DNA of 64,000 nucleotides, from NCBI RefSeq assembly GCF_014649115.1, contig NZ_BMSK01000010.1:124001-188000 (forward strand), given 5' to 3'. This document shows, piece by piece, positions 1 to 9,329 of the stretch. A program made the translations under genes and the position numbers. The notes under the pieces were generated by a model that searched no databases, had not been told where the DNA came from, and worked only from the letters and a program-made list of their open reading frames with translations. Origin of the DNA: Streptomyces eurythermus (GTDB lineage: Bacteria > Actinomycetota > Actinomycetes > Streptomycetales > Streptomycetaceae). Numbering within the stretch: position 1 is the first letter of the stretch; each line of letters begins with the position of its first letter.

Positions 1-964
1 GGATCTGGACGCCGGTCGCCAGCAGGCTCACGGCCGGGCGGAACAGGCCCTGCTGGAGGGAGACGAAGGCGACGATGGTGCCGAGGGAGACGTCGGGCCC
101 GCCGAACCGGAGGGCGAGGCCGGCGGTCCAGTAGATGACGGCGGGCATCGCGGCCATGACGATCGTGATCACGGCCATGCGCCAGCGCCCGGCCATGTTC
201 GATCTGACCTCCAGGTCGACCAGGCGCTCGGACTCGGTGGCGAAGGACGCGGTCAGCGAGTCGGAGCGGCCCATGGTGCGGCCGAGCAGGATGCCGCTGA
301 CCGAGAGCGACTCGGTGACCGTGGCCGCCATCGCGGCCATCTGTCTCTGCCGCTGGGTGGTGATCTTCTTGCGTTCGTTGCCGACGCGGCGGCTGATCCA
401 GACGAACGCCGGCAGCAGGACGAGCGAGACGATCGTCAGCCGCCAGTCCAGGGCGACCATGGCGACGACCGTGGCGACCACGCTGGTGACGTTGGAGACC
501 AGGGAGGTGGCGGTGGAGGTGACGGTGGCCTGCATACCGCCGATGTCGTTGGCGATGCGGGACTGCACCTCACCGGTGCGGGTGCGGGTGAAGAAGGCGA
601 GCGACATGCGCTGGAGCCGGCCGTAGACCGCCGTGCGCAGATCGTGCATGACCCGCTGGCCGACGGTGGTCGAGATCAGCGTCTGGAGCACGCCGAAGAC
701 GCCGGCCAGGACGGCGCTGAGGATCATGCCGAGCGCGAGCAGGCTCAGCAGACCCGTACGGCCCTCGGGGATGGCGACGTCGAGCGTCTCCCGCAGCAGG
801 AACGGCGTGGCCACCGAGACCAGCGAGGAGGCGCCGACCAGCAGCCCGACGACGGCGAGGCGCCCGCGGTAGGGACGGAAGAGCCGCAGGATGCGGCGCA
901 CCTGCCGGGGCTGCTCGCCGGCGTCGGCAGGTGGGGTCCAGGAGGGTTCGTGGTCGGGGTGCAT
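1..964 (-). CDS. ABC exporter half-transporter, N-terminal part (runs off left edge)
   Basis: Only the first 321 codons are present. They hold the membrane domain of a type IV (ABC-B) exporter: after a short soluble head (MHPDHEPSWTPP) there are hydrophobic helices and the typical cytoplasmic stretch FFTRTRTGEVQSRI. The ATPase domain would lie left of position 1. The ATG at 964 follows a purine-rich GGAG. The gene is divergent from the MarR-type regulator and shares a short intergenic region with a perfect palindrome, so the exporter is probably repressed by that regulator. A multidrug or toxic-compound exporter is the usual role of such pairs; the substrate cannot be read from the sequence. 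Confidence 0.88.
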   Translation of the reverse strand, partial: MHPDHEPSWTPPADAGEQPRQVRRILRLFRPYRGRLAVVGLLVGASSLVSVATPFLLRETLDVAIPEGRTGLLSLLALGMILSAVLAGVFGVLQTLISTTVGQRVMHDLRTAVYGRLQRMSLAFFTRTRTGEVQSRIANDIGGMQATVTSTATSLVSNVTSVVATVVAMVALDWRLTIVSLVLLPAFVWISRRVGNERKKITTQRQRQMAAMAATVTESLSVSGILLGRTMGRSDSLTASFATESERLVDLEVRSNMAGRWRMAVITIVMAAMPAVIYWTAGLALRFGGPDVSLGTIVAFVSLQQGLFRPAVSLLATGVQI

Positions 965-1029
965 GGGCTCCTACGGAGGTGAACGAGGGGGCGGCCCGGG
1001 ACGGCCGACGATGCATGACTGATCGTAGC

Positions 1030-1054
1030 TCATTGTTACCTATATTCACAATGA
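1030..1054. promoter_or_regulatory. Putative MarR operator between divergent exporter and marR gene
   Basis: Perfect inverted repeat with 7-bp arms, TCATTGT (1030-1036) and ACAATGA (1048-1054), around an 11-bp AT-rich spacer. It stands out in 70% GC DNA and lies 24 bp before the marR start, where a MarR dimer would block both divergent promoters. Confidence 0.65.
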
Positions 1055-1078
1055 ACGGCGTCCTGATATTGTTCCCGC

Positions 1079-1528
1079 ATGACCACCCCCGATCCCGACG
1101 GCCTGCTCGCCGAGCAGTTGCTACGGCTCACCCGCCGGGTGCACCGCATCCAGAAACGTCATCTGGAACGGCGCGACCTGGGCGTCACCCCGGCCCAGTC
1201 CCGGCTGCTGCGCACCCTCGCGCACTATCCCTCACCGCCGCGCATGGCCGACCTGGCCGAGCGGCTGGAGGTCGTGCCGCGCGCGGTGACGACGCTGGTC
1301 GACGGGCTGGAGGCGGGCGGCAAGGTCCGGCGGGTGCCGGACCCGGCGAACCGGCGCGTGACCCGCATCGAGCTGACCGAAGAAGGCCGCGCGACCCTGC
1401 TGGAACTGCGCGGCGCCCGCCGCTCGGCGGCCGAGGAGATACTGGCGCCGCTGACGGAGAAGGAGCGCCAGGTGCTCGGCGTACTGCTGGACACGCTGAT
1501 CGACGGGGAGGCCGCGCCGCGCTGCTGA
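1079..1528 (+). CDS. MarR-family transcriptional regulator
   Basis: 149 aa, normal MarR length. The winged helix-turn-helix lies around residues 35-95: helices with PAQSRLLRTL and MADLAERLEVVPRAVTTLVDGLE, then the wing with DPANRRVTRIELTEEG. The C-terminal helix (residues 120-145) would complete the dimer interface. It is divergent from an ABC exporter and the palindrome at 1030-1054 sits in its promoter, which suggests autoregulation and control of the exporter by a small ligand. ATG start at 1079; the upstream Shine-Dalgarno is weak. Confidence 0.92.
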   Translation: MTTPDPDGLLAEQLLRLTRRVHRIQKRHLERRDLGVTPAQSRLLRTLAHYPSPPRMADLAERLEVVPRAVTTLVDGLEAGGKVRRVPDPANRRVTRIELTEEGRATLLELRGARRSAAEEILAPLTEKERQVLGVLLDTLIDGEAAPRC

Positions 1529-1546
1529 GCGGCCGTCTCCCTGGGA

Positions 1547-1612
1547 AAGGGCCCCCGGCCCGTGGTTGTTGTCCGGACGGCCGGTGCGGCCTGCCTCGGA
1601 GCGGGGGCCCTT
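1547..1612. terminator. Bidirectional stem-loop between convergent genes
   Basis: Ten-bp arms AAGGGCCCCC (1547-1556) and GGGGGCCCTT (1603-1612) enclose a 46-nt GC-rich loop with room for an inner hairpin. It lies between the 3' ends of marR and the convergent glycosidase gene. Confidence 0.6.
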
Positions 1613-1638
1613 GTGTCCGCGACGGCGGCCCGCCGGGC

Positions 1639-3249
1639 TCAGCAGCGGTCGCGGTCCTCCGTCAGCACTCCCTGGACCGTGGTCAGGGAGCGGTCGTAGC
1701 AGCCCGCCGAACCGAGGAGGCGGTAGCGCTCGGTCGATGTGCCCACCGCGTGCCGCTGGTCGCGCGGGACGTTCAGGGTGTACGCGGCGTCGCCGCTGTA
1801 GGTGTCGTCCAGCCGCGACCACGCGGTGCGCCGGCCGCCCTCGCGCGTCACCGCCGACGCCCGGTCGCCGACCGTGAGCACGGTGCGCAGCCGGTCGTCC
1901 GGGCCGAGGGTGACGGTGCCGTTCATGGTGTACGTCCGGTGGGTGCGCGTCGTGCGCGCCGGGCCGTGTCCGGCGCGCACGACCGACTCGTCGTCGCTCC
2001 AGGAGGCGTCGAGTCCGTCCGTGTTCTCGCCCTCGGTCCAACGGTGGACGGAGGTGTGGGCGAGCGTCCGGGTGACGGTGGTGGTCACCCGTCCGTGAGA
2101 GGTGTCCAGGTAGCCGGAGACGGTGAGCCGGTGCCCCGCCTCGGTGTCCACCCGGTGCTCCCGGCCGGGCGTGTGGACCGAGGAGTTGACGAGGTCGGTG
2201 GCGGTGTCCTCGGTGAGCGCGCCGGGCACGCGGGCCCGGTGCGGGTCCTGCCAGACCAGGACGTTCACCGGTGTGCTCCAGCCGGGCTGCCCCGTCGGCA
2301 CCCCGGCGACGGACACCTCCACGCGGTGCGGGCGGCCGTCGTTGAGCAGGCCGGCGAAGGGCGTGAGGTCGTACTCGACAGGGTGCACGTCGAAGGCACG
2401 CGGGGCCGGGACGACGTACCAGAGGAAGGGGTTGGACCAGCCGCCCGTCCACACGTGCGGGTACGGCGCCGCGATGCCGGCGAGCCGCCCGTCGACGCTG
2501 ATCCGCACCTCCCGGTACGGCCCGTGGTCGGCCTTGCAGGAGTACGGCGCCGGGTCGGCGACGGTCAGGTACCAGAACTCCTCGCAGCCGCCGCCCGAAC
2601 CGGTCGCGTACACCTCGGCGACGATCCGTTCGCTGTTGCGCGGGGTGGTGAGCGTCGTACCGGCGGGCGTGTCGGCGAGGGTGAGGACCCGGTCGGGCGC
2701 GGGGGCCGCGGGACGGCCCGCGTAGAAGGTGAGGCTGACGTGTACGTCGATGACACCGGTGTAGGTGTCGTCCACGACGTTGCCGATCAGCATCTCGACG
2801 TCCCGGGCGGCGCGGAGGGTCTCGCTGTAGCGGGTGACGTCCTTCTCGACGTGCCACTCGATGCCGTCGGGCGAGGGTTCCGGGGTGGAGGTGCGCAGGA
2901 ACTCGACCCCGCCGACCCGCAGATAACCGAGCCGGTCGTACTGACGGCCCTTCACCTTGCCGTCGAGGCGCAGCACGACCTTGCTCCAGCGGTCGCCGCA
3001 GCCCTCGGGGGGCGCGTAGGTGCCGCGGTAGGGCGTGAAGTCACGGAACCGCGCGTCGGCGAGGGTGACCTGGCAGGAGCGGGTGTGCGGCCGGCCGACG
3101 GGCGGGGCCGCGGTCACCGGGTCGTGCCAGTCGGTGCCGAACTCGGCGGGTACGTCCACCGCGCGGGCGGTCGGCGCACCCGGGCCGAGGAGGGCGCTCG
3201 CCAGAAGGGTCGCCCCGGCGAGCATGGACATGACTAACTTTCGTCTCAT
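1639..3249 (-). CDS. Secreted peptide-N-glycosidase A-type amidase
   Basis: 536 aa from the ATG at 3249. A signal peptide is evident (MRRKLVMSMLAGATLL to about residue 30, ending PTARA). The mature part carries the features of the PNGase A family (peptide-N4-(N-acetyl-beta-glucosaminyl) asparagine amidase, named from almond): a jelly-roll-like N-terminal half with KVVLRLDGKVKGRQYDR, LRVGGVEFLRTSTPEPSP and VEKDVTRYSETLR, then a domain starting near residue 250. Family enzymes release N-linked glycans from glycopeptides. The gene is divergent from a secreted M1 peptidase, consistent with joint breakdown of extracellular glycoprotein. An open frame continues upstream to 3357 but lacks a signal sequence, so the internal ATG was chosen. 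The family call is by recognition, not by search. Confidence 0.75.
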   Translation of the reverse strand: MRRKLVMSMLAGATLLASALLGPGAPTARAVDVPAEFGTDWHDPVTAAPPVGRPHTRSCQVTLADARFRDFTPYRGTYAPPEGCGDRWSKVVLRLDGKVKGRQYDRLGYLRVGGVEFLRTSTPEPSPDGIEWHVEKDVTRYSETLRAARDVEMLIGNVVDDTYTGVIDVHVSLTFYAGRPAAPAPDRVLTLADTPAGTTLTTPRNSERIVAEVYATGSGGGCEEFWYLTVADPAPYSCKADHGPYREVRISVDGRLAGIAAPYPHVWTGGWSNPFLWYVVPAPRAFDVHPVEYDLTPFAGLLNDGRPHRVEVSVAGVPTGQPGWSTPVNVLVWQDPHRARVPGALTEDTATDLVNSSVHTPGREHRVDTEAGHRLTVSGYLDTSHGRVTTTVTRTLAHTSVHRWTEGENTDGLDASWSDDESVVRAGHGPARTTRTHRTYTMNGTVTLGPDDRLRTVLTVGDRASAVTREGGRRTAWSRLDDTYSGDAAYTLNVPRDQRHAVGTSTERYRLLGSAGCYDRSLTTVQGVLTEDRDRC

Positions 3250-3478
3250 GGCCCGTGTTCTACGGGCAGACGGCCCGCCCCGCAATGACGCCTCGAGGGA
3301 TCGGCGCGATACGGAGGGCCGTCCGGGACACCGCACAGGCACCCAGAAAAGTGACAATCAGTTATATAAGCGCATGGTACTGGCATAGTGCGGGCATGGA
3401 CATCACGACCGTCGGCGGCCCTGCCGCCGGGCGCCCGGCCGCGAGCCCCGCTCCCCGTACCGCCGAGGGACACCCACG

Positions 3479-5023
3479 GTGAAAGCGCCGGTCACAGACC
3501 CGTCGGGACACCACCGCCGGGCCGGCCGCACGCTCGCCGGAGCCGTCGTACTCGCCCTCGCCCTCACGGGCGTCGCCGTCGCCACCGTCACCGCTCCGTT
3601 CGCCGGTCCGGGCCCGCGCCCCGCCCCCGGCGCCCCGGCCACCGCCACCGGTCCGGTCCCGTCGCCCGGCGCCCCGGGCATCGGCGACCCGCTCATGCCG
3701 CTGGCCGGCAACGGCGGCTACACCGTCCGCCGTTACACGCTCGACTTCGACTGGCGCGCGCCGCGCACGCCCTTCGAGGCCGGCGCCACCGTCAGCGCCA
3801 CCGCCACCCAGGCCCTGTCCCGCTTCGACCTGGACTTCGCGGGCAACACGCTGCACCGCGTGACCGTCGACGGGGCACCGGCCACCGCCGAGCGCCACGG
3901 TGACGAACTCGTCGTCACCCCCGCCAAGCCGATCCCCCGCGGCCGCGCCTTCACCGTCCACGTCGCCTACACCGCCGACCCGACGCAAGCACGCCACCGC
4001 GACGACGCCATCCAGGACTACGGCTGGGTGCCCACGTCCGACGGGACCGTGGTCTGCGCTCAGCCCGACGGCGCCAGGATGATCTTCCCGGCCAACGACC
4101 ACCCGAGCCTGCGGGCGCCCATCACCTTCCGCGTGACGACCCCGCCCGGTGTGAGCGCGGTGGCCAACGGCCGCCTCGTCGGCACCGAACGGCACCCCGA
4201 CGGCCGCACCCGGTGGACATACGACTCCGAACAGCCGATCGCGGCGCAGCTGGTCCAGCTGGCGATCGGGAGGTTCACGTTCGTCGACAGCGAGGGGCCG
4301 CGCGGGCTGCCCGTCCGGGACGTGGTGCCGGACGGCCTGGTCGCGGACACCGAGGAGTACCGCTCGCTCACCCCGGACCACCTGGCCTGGCTGGAACAGC
4401 GGCTCGGCCCCTACCCGTTCCGCCGCTACGGCGTGCTGGTCGGGGACACCGACCTGCCGGTGGCGCTGGAGACCCAGTCGCTCGCCGTCGTGCCCCGGGA
4501 CGACCTGCTGGGCGACCGGGTCGACGCCGAACGCAACCTCGTGCACGAACTGACCCACCATTGGACGGGCGACAGCGTCGCCATCCGGCGCTGGTCCGAC
4601 CTGTGGCTGAGCGAGGGTCACGCCCGTTACTACGAACGGCTCTACTCCGACGAGCACGGCGGGGCCGCTCTGGAATCCGTGATGCGGGCGGCGTACGAGC
4701 AGCACGACCAGTGGCGGCACGACGAGGGAGCACCCGCCGAACCCACCGACGCCACCCTGTTCAAGGTGATGCGGTACGACGGCTCGGCGCTGGTGCTGTT
4801 CGCGCTGCGGGAAGAGGTCGGCGAGGAGACCTTCGGCCGGATCGAGCGGGCCTGGGTGACCGCCTACCGGGGCCGGGCGGCCGGCACCCGGGACTTCATC
4901 GCGCTCGCCTCCCGGGTCGCGGGCGAGGACCTCGGCCCGTTCCTGCGCCCGTGGCTGTACGGCGCGCACACCCCGCCGATGCCGGGGCACCCCGACTGGC
5001 AGGTGGACCCGGTGGAGGACTGA
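3479..5023 (+). CDS. Secreted/anchored M1-family metallopeptidase (aminopeptidase N-like)
   Basis: 514 aa. The N-terminus has a hydrophobic export or anchor segment (GAVVLALALTGVAVATV, residues about 22-38) followed by a Pro/Ala-rich linker to about residue 65. The beta-saddle domain of M1 enzymes follows, then the gluzincin catalytic domain with zinc motif HELTHH (His356, Glu357, His360) and the third ligand Glu379 in WLSEGHA, exactly the HEXXH-X18-E spacing of M1. The substrate-anchoring GAMEN motif is replaced by ALETQS, as in many secreted bacterial members. The C-terminal ERAP-like domain is absent, which is usual for this short form. GTG start preceded by GAGGGA. Confidence 0.9.
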   Translation: MKAPVTDPSGHHRRAGRTLAGAVVLALALTGVAVATVTAPFAGPGPRPAPGAPATATGPVPSPGAPGIGDPLMPLAGNGGYTVRRYTLDFDWRAPRTPFEAGATVSATATQALSRFDLDFAGNTLHRVTVDGAPATAERHGDELVVTPAKPIPRGRAFTVHVAYTADPTQARHRDDAIQDYGWVPTSDGTVVCAQPDGARMIFPANDHPSLRAPITFRVTTPPGVSAVANGRLVGTERHPDGRTRWTYDSEQPIAAQLVQLAIGRFTFVDSEGPRGLPVRDVVPDGLVADTEEYRSLTPDHLAWLEQRLGPYPFRRYGVLVGDTDLPVALETQSLAVVPRDDLLGDRVDAERNLVHELTHHWTGDSVAIRRWSDLWLSEGHARYYERLYSDEHGGAALESVMRAAYEQHDQWRHDEGAPAEPTDATLFKVMRYDGSALVLFALREEVGEETFGRIERAWVTAYRGRAAGTRDFIALASRVAGEDLGPFLRPWLYGAHTPPMPGHPDWQVDPVED

Positions 5024-5253
5024 GCGTCCGGGTCACCGGGCGTCCGGGCCGGGACCGGACGGCATGTCATGTTTGGTTGCCCCGGGCAGCGGAGTCACTG
5101 CCGCCGACCGGGTGGCCTCTGCGGGAGAGCTGGTCCACACCGGTGACGCTCGCCACGACACGGCGCTCGGGGCACGGAAACGTACGAGGGGTGGCGCGAC
5201 GGGCAACTCCTTTGCCCTGGTTGCGAACGAGCGTGGTTGGGAGAGCCCCTGCA

Positions 5254-7332
5254 ATGAGAAGAACTGTCGTTGCCCGCATCCCCGGTGCCGTCCGGAGATG
5301 CCGCCGTACAGCCTGTGTGATCGCGGGGGCGGCGCTGCTGCCACCGCTGCTGATCCTCCCGATGTCCGGCTGCGCCGATCCGTCCGACCGGCGGCTGCAG
5401 GACGCCTTCACGGACGCCGCGCGCGAGTTCCACGTGCCGCGCAGTGTCCTCATGAGCGTGTCCTACCTGCAGTCGCGCTGGGACTCCCACCCCGGCGCGC
5501 CCAGCGTCGCGGGCGGCTTCGGGCCGATGCACCTGCTGGACCCCGAGCTCGTCACGACGCCGGCCCCCTCCGCCGATCCGCGGGCGGCGGACGGCGTCCA
5601 CGCCCAGCCCCGTGCCGCGGCTCCCGGACCGGCCGCCACGGGCGGCGCCGACACGTCGCCCGGCCACGCCGTGCAGCCCGCGGACCTGCCCCACGCGGCC
5701 CGGCTGATCCACGTCCCGGCCGAACAGCTGCGCAAGGACGCCGTCGCCAACGTACGCGGCGGCGCGGCGCTCCTGGCGGCCACACAGCGGCAGCTCGGCA
5801 AGCCCCTCAGCGCCGACCCCGGGGACTGGTGGGAGGCGGTGGCGCGCTTCCCGGGCACCCGTGACGTTTCGTCGGCCGCCGCCTACGCCGACGACGTCTT
5901 CGCCCTGATCCGCCGGGGCGCGCACCGCACCACCGCCGAGGGACAGGAGGTCACGCTCCCCGCCACCCCCCGCGTCCGGCCGCGCCAGCAGGCCCCCACC
6001 GCCCAGGGCCCGCAACGGCAGAAGGACGTCGAGTGCCCCGCGGAACTGGCCTGCGACTGGCTCGGCGCGCCGTACGAGGAGATCGACGACAGCGCGTACG
6101 GTAACCACGACCTGGCCGACCGCCCCAGGGACCAGCCGATCGAGTACATCGTCATCCACGACACCGAGGCGGAGCTGCCGAGCATGCTCCAGACGGTGCA
6201 GGACCCCACGGAGTCGTCGTGGCACTACTCGATCCGCTCCAGCGACGGCCACGTCACCCAGCACGTCAAGACCAAGGACGAGGCCTGGCACTCCGGCAGC
6301 CAGTTCGTGAACGCCCGCTCCATCGGCATCGAGCACGAGGGGTTCCTCACCCAGCCGGGAACCTGGTACACGGAGCGGATGTACCGGGCCTCGGCGCGCC
6401 TGGTGAAGTACCTGGCGAAGAAGTACGCCATCCCGCTGGACCGGCAGCACATCTTCGGCCACGACAATGTGCCGGCCCCGACCGCCGACAGCATTCCCGA
6501 CATGCACGACGACCCCGGCCCCTTCTGGGACTGGCGCCACTACTTCGACCTCCTGGGCGCACCGCTGCGGGCCACGGCGGGACCGGACAGTGACATGGTG
6601 ACCATCCTGCCCGACTACGCCACGCACAAGCCGGCGTTCACGGGCTGCGCCGGCAGTGGTTCACCGTGTCGGCCGCACGGCTCCAGCGCCGTCCGCCTGT
6701 ACACCGAGCCGAGCGAGCGCGCCCCGCTGATCCAGGACCCGGGCCGCAAACCGGACGGCGACGACTCCACCGTGGACGTCAACGACCTGGGCTCGCGGGT
6801 CTCCGCCGGCCAGACCTTCGCCGTGGCCGACCGCAGCGGCGACTGGACGGCGATCTGGTTCCAGGGCAACAAGGCCTGGTTCAGGAACCCCCAGGACCGT
6901 CCGACCGCCGTCGGCGCGGCCGGGCGCATGGTCACCCCGAAGGAGGGCCTGGACGAGGTCCCGGTGTACGGGCGCGCCCTGCCGGAGGAGGAGGCGTACC
7001 CGGACGACGTGGACGAGCCGGACGAGTCGCCGCTCCCGTACAGCTTCGAGGCGGGCCAGCGGTATGTGACGCAGTCCGGTGTCGGCAGCTCCTACACCGC
7101 CAAGTCCTTCAGCGACACGCCCAACCCGGTGGTGTGGGGCCGGGAGAAGTACTACGAGATCCAGTTCGGTCACCGGCTCGCGTACGTACGGGCCAGCGAC
7201 GTGGACGTGGTGTCCTCGTCCGCCACGTCGGGGCCGCCGGAGAGCCCTGCCGCCCGGGCCACCCCCTCCGGCCCGACAGCCCCTTCCGGCGCGTCGAAAC
7301 CCGCCGGTTCCGGCGGTTCCGGCGGACGATGA
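5254..7332 (+). CDS. Lipoprotein N-acetylmuramoyl-L-alanine amidase with lysozyme-like N-domain
   Basis: 692 aa. The N-terminus is a lipoprotein signal with lipobox LPMSGC, so the protein is probably membrane-anchored outside the cell. Residues 50-200 resemble a lytic transglycosylase-like helical region (YLQSRWDSHPG, GGFGPMHLLDP), interrupted by a Pro/Ala linker and lacking an obvious catalytic Glu context. Residues about 290-450 form an amidase_2/PGRP domain: VIHDTE with zinc ligand His302, SWHYSI, GIEHEG, and the late ligand region IFGHDN and DDPGPFWDW. The last 200 residues look like SH3-type beta repeats with a Ser/Pro/Gly tail. It should cleave the MurNAc-L-Ala bond in peptidoglycan. 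No clear operon partner; the 5' gap of 230 bp likely holds its own promoter. Confidence 0.85.
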   Translation: MRRTVVARIPGAVRRCRRTACVIAGAALLPPLLILPMSGCADPSDRRLQDAFTDAAREFHVPRSVLMSVSYLQSRWDSHPGAPSVAGGFGPMHLLDPELVTTPAPSADPRAADGVHAQPRAAAPGPAATGGADTSPGHAVQPADLPHAARLIHVPAEQLRKDAVANVRGGAALLAATQRQLGKPLSADPGDWWEAVARFPGTRDVSSAAAYADDVFALIRRGAHRTTAEGQEVTLPATPRVRPRQQAPTAQGPQRQKDVECPAELACDWLGAPYEEIDDSAYGNHDLADRPRDQPIEYIVIHDTEAELPSMLQTVQDPTESSWHYSIRSSDGHVTQHVKTKDEAWHSGSQFVNARSIGIEHEGFLTQPGTWYTERMYRASARLVKYLAKKYAIPLDRQHIFGHDNVPAPTADSIPDMHDDPGPFWDWRHYFDLLGAPLRATAGPDSDMVTILPDYATHKPAFTGCAGSGSPCRPHGSSAVRLYTEPSERAPLIQDPGRKPDGDDSTVDVNDLGSRVSAGQTFAVADRSGDWTAIWFQGNKAWFRNPQDRPTAVGAAGRMVTPKEGLDEVPVYGRALPEEEAYPDDVDEPDESPLPYSFEAGQRYVTQSGVGSSYTAKSFSDTPNPVVWGREKYYEIQFGHRLAYVRASDVDVVSSSATSGPPESPAARATPSGPTAPSGASKPAGSGGSGGR

Positions 7333-7526
7333 CCGCGCGGCGGCCGGGAAGCAGGGATCCCGGCTGCCGGACGGCGGTGCCATGGCCGGAACACCGCCGA
7401 TTTCGCGGGCCGTCGGGAAAAACTGTTTGAAATTCACCACCGCATGACGTCAACCTTTCACGGCTTGTCGCCGCGCACCGCGGCGTTCCGCTCCTGCCCT
7501 GCCCTGACACGAGCCACTGGGACGTC

Positions 7527-9329
7527 ATGCAGATCCAAGACCTTCCGTATCCCGATCCGGGCGTGCCCGACGCGCGCTCGGGTCCCCGATTCCTGTGGTG
7601 GCTCTGGCGCAATCAGCTGGGCGGACAGCTGAAGTCGCTCGCCTGGGGCCTGCTTCACTTCGTCTCCGTCTCCGCCCTGCCCTTCTGCGTCGGTCTCGCC
7701 GTGCAGGCGGCCGTCGACCGCTCCGGCACCCGGCTCGCCCTGACGGGCGGTCTGCTGGTGCTGTGCGGCACGGGGCTCGCCGTCGGCGACACCATGCTGC
7801 ACCGCGCCGCCGTCACCAACTGGATCACCGCCGCCGCCCGCGTCCAGCAGCTGCTGGCGCGCAAGGCCGCCCACCTGGGCTCCGCCCTGACCCGGCGGGT
7901 GGCCGCCGGTGAGGTGGTGGCCGTGTCCACGGGTGACGTCGAGAAGATCGGCTGGTTCGTCGAGGCCGTCTCCCGCTTCACCGCCGCCGCCGTGACGGTG
8001 GTGATCGTCGCCGTCGCCCTGGTCGTGTACCAGCCCGCGCTCGGCGTGGTCGTCGCCGTGGGCCTGCCCGTCGTGGCGCTCGCGGTGCTGCCCCTGCTGC
8101 CCCGGGCGACCCGCCGCGCCGACGTCCAGCGCGAGAAGGCGGGCCGGGCCACCGAGCTGGCCTCGGACACGGTCGCGGGTCTGCGGGTGCTGCGCGGCAT
8201 CGGCGGCGAGGAGCTGTTCCTGGACCGCTACCGCCGGGCCTCCCAGGAGGTACGGCACGCGGCCGTGCGCAGTGCCCGGATGTGGTCGCTGATCGCCGCC
8301 GTGGAAGTGCTGTTGCCCGGGCTGCTGCTGATCGCGGTCGTCTGGCGCGGCGTCGGCCTGGCCCGCGAGGGACGGATCGACGTCGGCGAACTCGTCACCG
8401 TCTACAGCGCGGTCATGATTCTCAGCTATCCGCTGCGGCACTTCAGCGAGATCGCCATGGCGTACTCCTTCTCCCGCCCGTCGGCCAAGCGCGCCGCGCG
8501 TGTGCTGTCACTGGAGCGGTCCACGGACACCGACGGCACCCGCGAGGCCGAGGTGCCGGGCGGCGACCTGTACGACCCGGTGACCGGTCTGCTCGCTCCC
8601 GCCGGCCGGTTCACCGCCGTGGTGTGCGGTGACCCGGACGCGGCGGGCCGGCTGGCCGAGCGGCTCGGCGGCCATCCCGCCGAGCCGGACCGTTCGGTCC
8701 TGCTGGGCGGGGTACCCCTGGACGACCTGCCCCTCGACAGCGCCCGCACCGCCGTCCTCGTCCAGGACAAGGACCCGGTGCTGCTGTCCGGCACGCTGCG
8801 CGATCTGCTGGACGTGCCCTCCTCCGGTGCCGTGCGGGCCGGGGACGCGCTGGCCGCGGCGCAGTGCGAGGACGTGCTGGACGCGCTGGTGCAGGGCTCG
8901 CTGGACGCCGCCGATCCGCTGGACGCCCGGATCACCGAGCGCGGCCGGTCCCTGTCCGGAGGCCAGCGCCAGCGGCTGGCGCTCGCCAGGTCACTGATCA
9001 CCGATCCGGAGGTGCTGGTGCTGGACGAGCCGACCTCCGCGGTCGACTCGCACACCGAGGCCCGGATCGCGGACGGGCTGCGCCGACTGCGGTCGGGACG
9101 GACGACCGTGGTGTTCACCTCCTCGCCGCTGCTGCTCGACCGCGCGGACCGGGTCGCCCTGGTGCACGAGGGCCGGGTCGCGGCGGTCGGCCCGCACCGC
9201 GAGCTGATCGACGGCGAGCCCCGGTACCGGGCCGTGGTCACCCGGGAGACCGACGAGGAACTGGCCGCCGCCGACGGCATGCTGCTGGACGGGCTCCAGG
9301 AGCTGGAAGAGATCGAGGAGAGCGCATGA
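7527..9329 (+). CDS. ABC exporter subunit A with degenerate Walker A
   Basis: 600 aa half-transporter with a membrane domain (about residues 25-310) and a C-terminal nucleotide-binding domain. The ATPase site is abnormal: the P-loop position reads CGDPDAAGRL with no GKS/T lysine, and the H-loop histidine is replaced (VVFTSSPLLL). The signature LSGGQRQRLALARS and Walker B VLVLDEPTSAVD are intact. It overlaps the next gene by ATGA, and the two proteins should form a heterodimer in which this subunit donates the functional signature. Substrate unknown; lipid, peptide or drug export are all possible. Confidence 0.9.
   Translation: MQIQDLPYPDPGVPDARSGPRFLWWLWRNQLGGQLKSLAWGLLHFVSVSALPFCVGLAVQAAVDRSGTRLALTGGLLVLCGTGLAVGDTMLHRAAVTNWITAAARVQQLLARKAAHLGSALTRRVAAGEVVAVSTGDVEKIGWFVEAVSRFTAAAVTVVIVAVALVVYQPALGVVVAVGLPVVALAVLPLLPRATRRADVQREKAGRATELASDTVAGLRVLRGIGGEELFLDRYRRASQEVRHAAVRSARMWSLIAAVEVLLPGLLLIAVVWRGVGLAREGRIDVGELVTVYSAVMILSYPLRHFSEIAMAYSFSRPSAKRAARVLSLERSTDTDGTREAEVPGGDLYDPVTGLLAPAGRFTAVVCGDPDAAGRLAERLGGHPAEPDRSVLLGGVPLDDLPLDSARTAVLVQDKDPVLLSGTLRDLLDVPSSGAVRAGDALAAAQCEDVLDALVQGSLDAADPLDARITERGRSLSGGQRQRLALARSLITDPEVLVLDEPTSAVDSHTEARIADGLRRLRSGRTTVVFTSSPLLLDRADRVALVHEGRVAAVGPHRELIDGEPRYRAVVTRETDEELAAADGMLLDGLQELEEIEESA

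Noticed and set aside
931..3237. Large plus-strand open frame opposite the PNGase A-type gene
   Set aside because: Pro/Arg/Gly-rich translation with no motif, while the minus strand encodes a signal-peptide-bearing, motif-rich protein.
4213..5253. Possible fusion of the amidase frame with an upstream extension
   Set aside because: The frame runs through the M1 peptidase gene out of frame; the lipoprotein signal begins at 5254, which defines the start.
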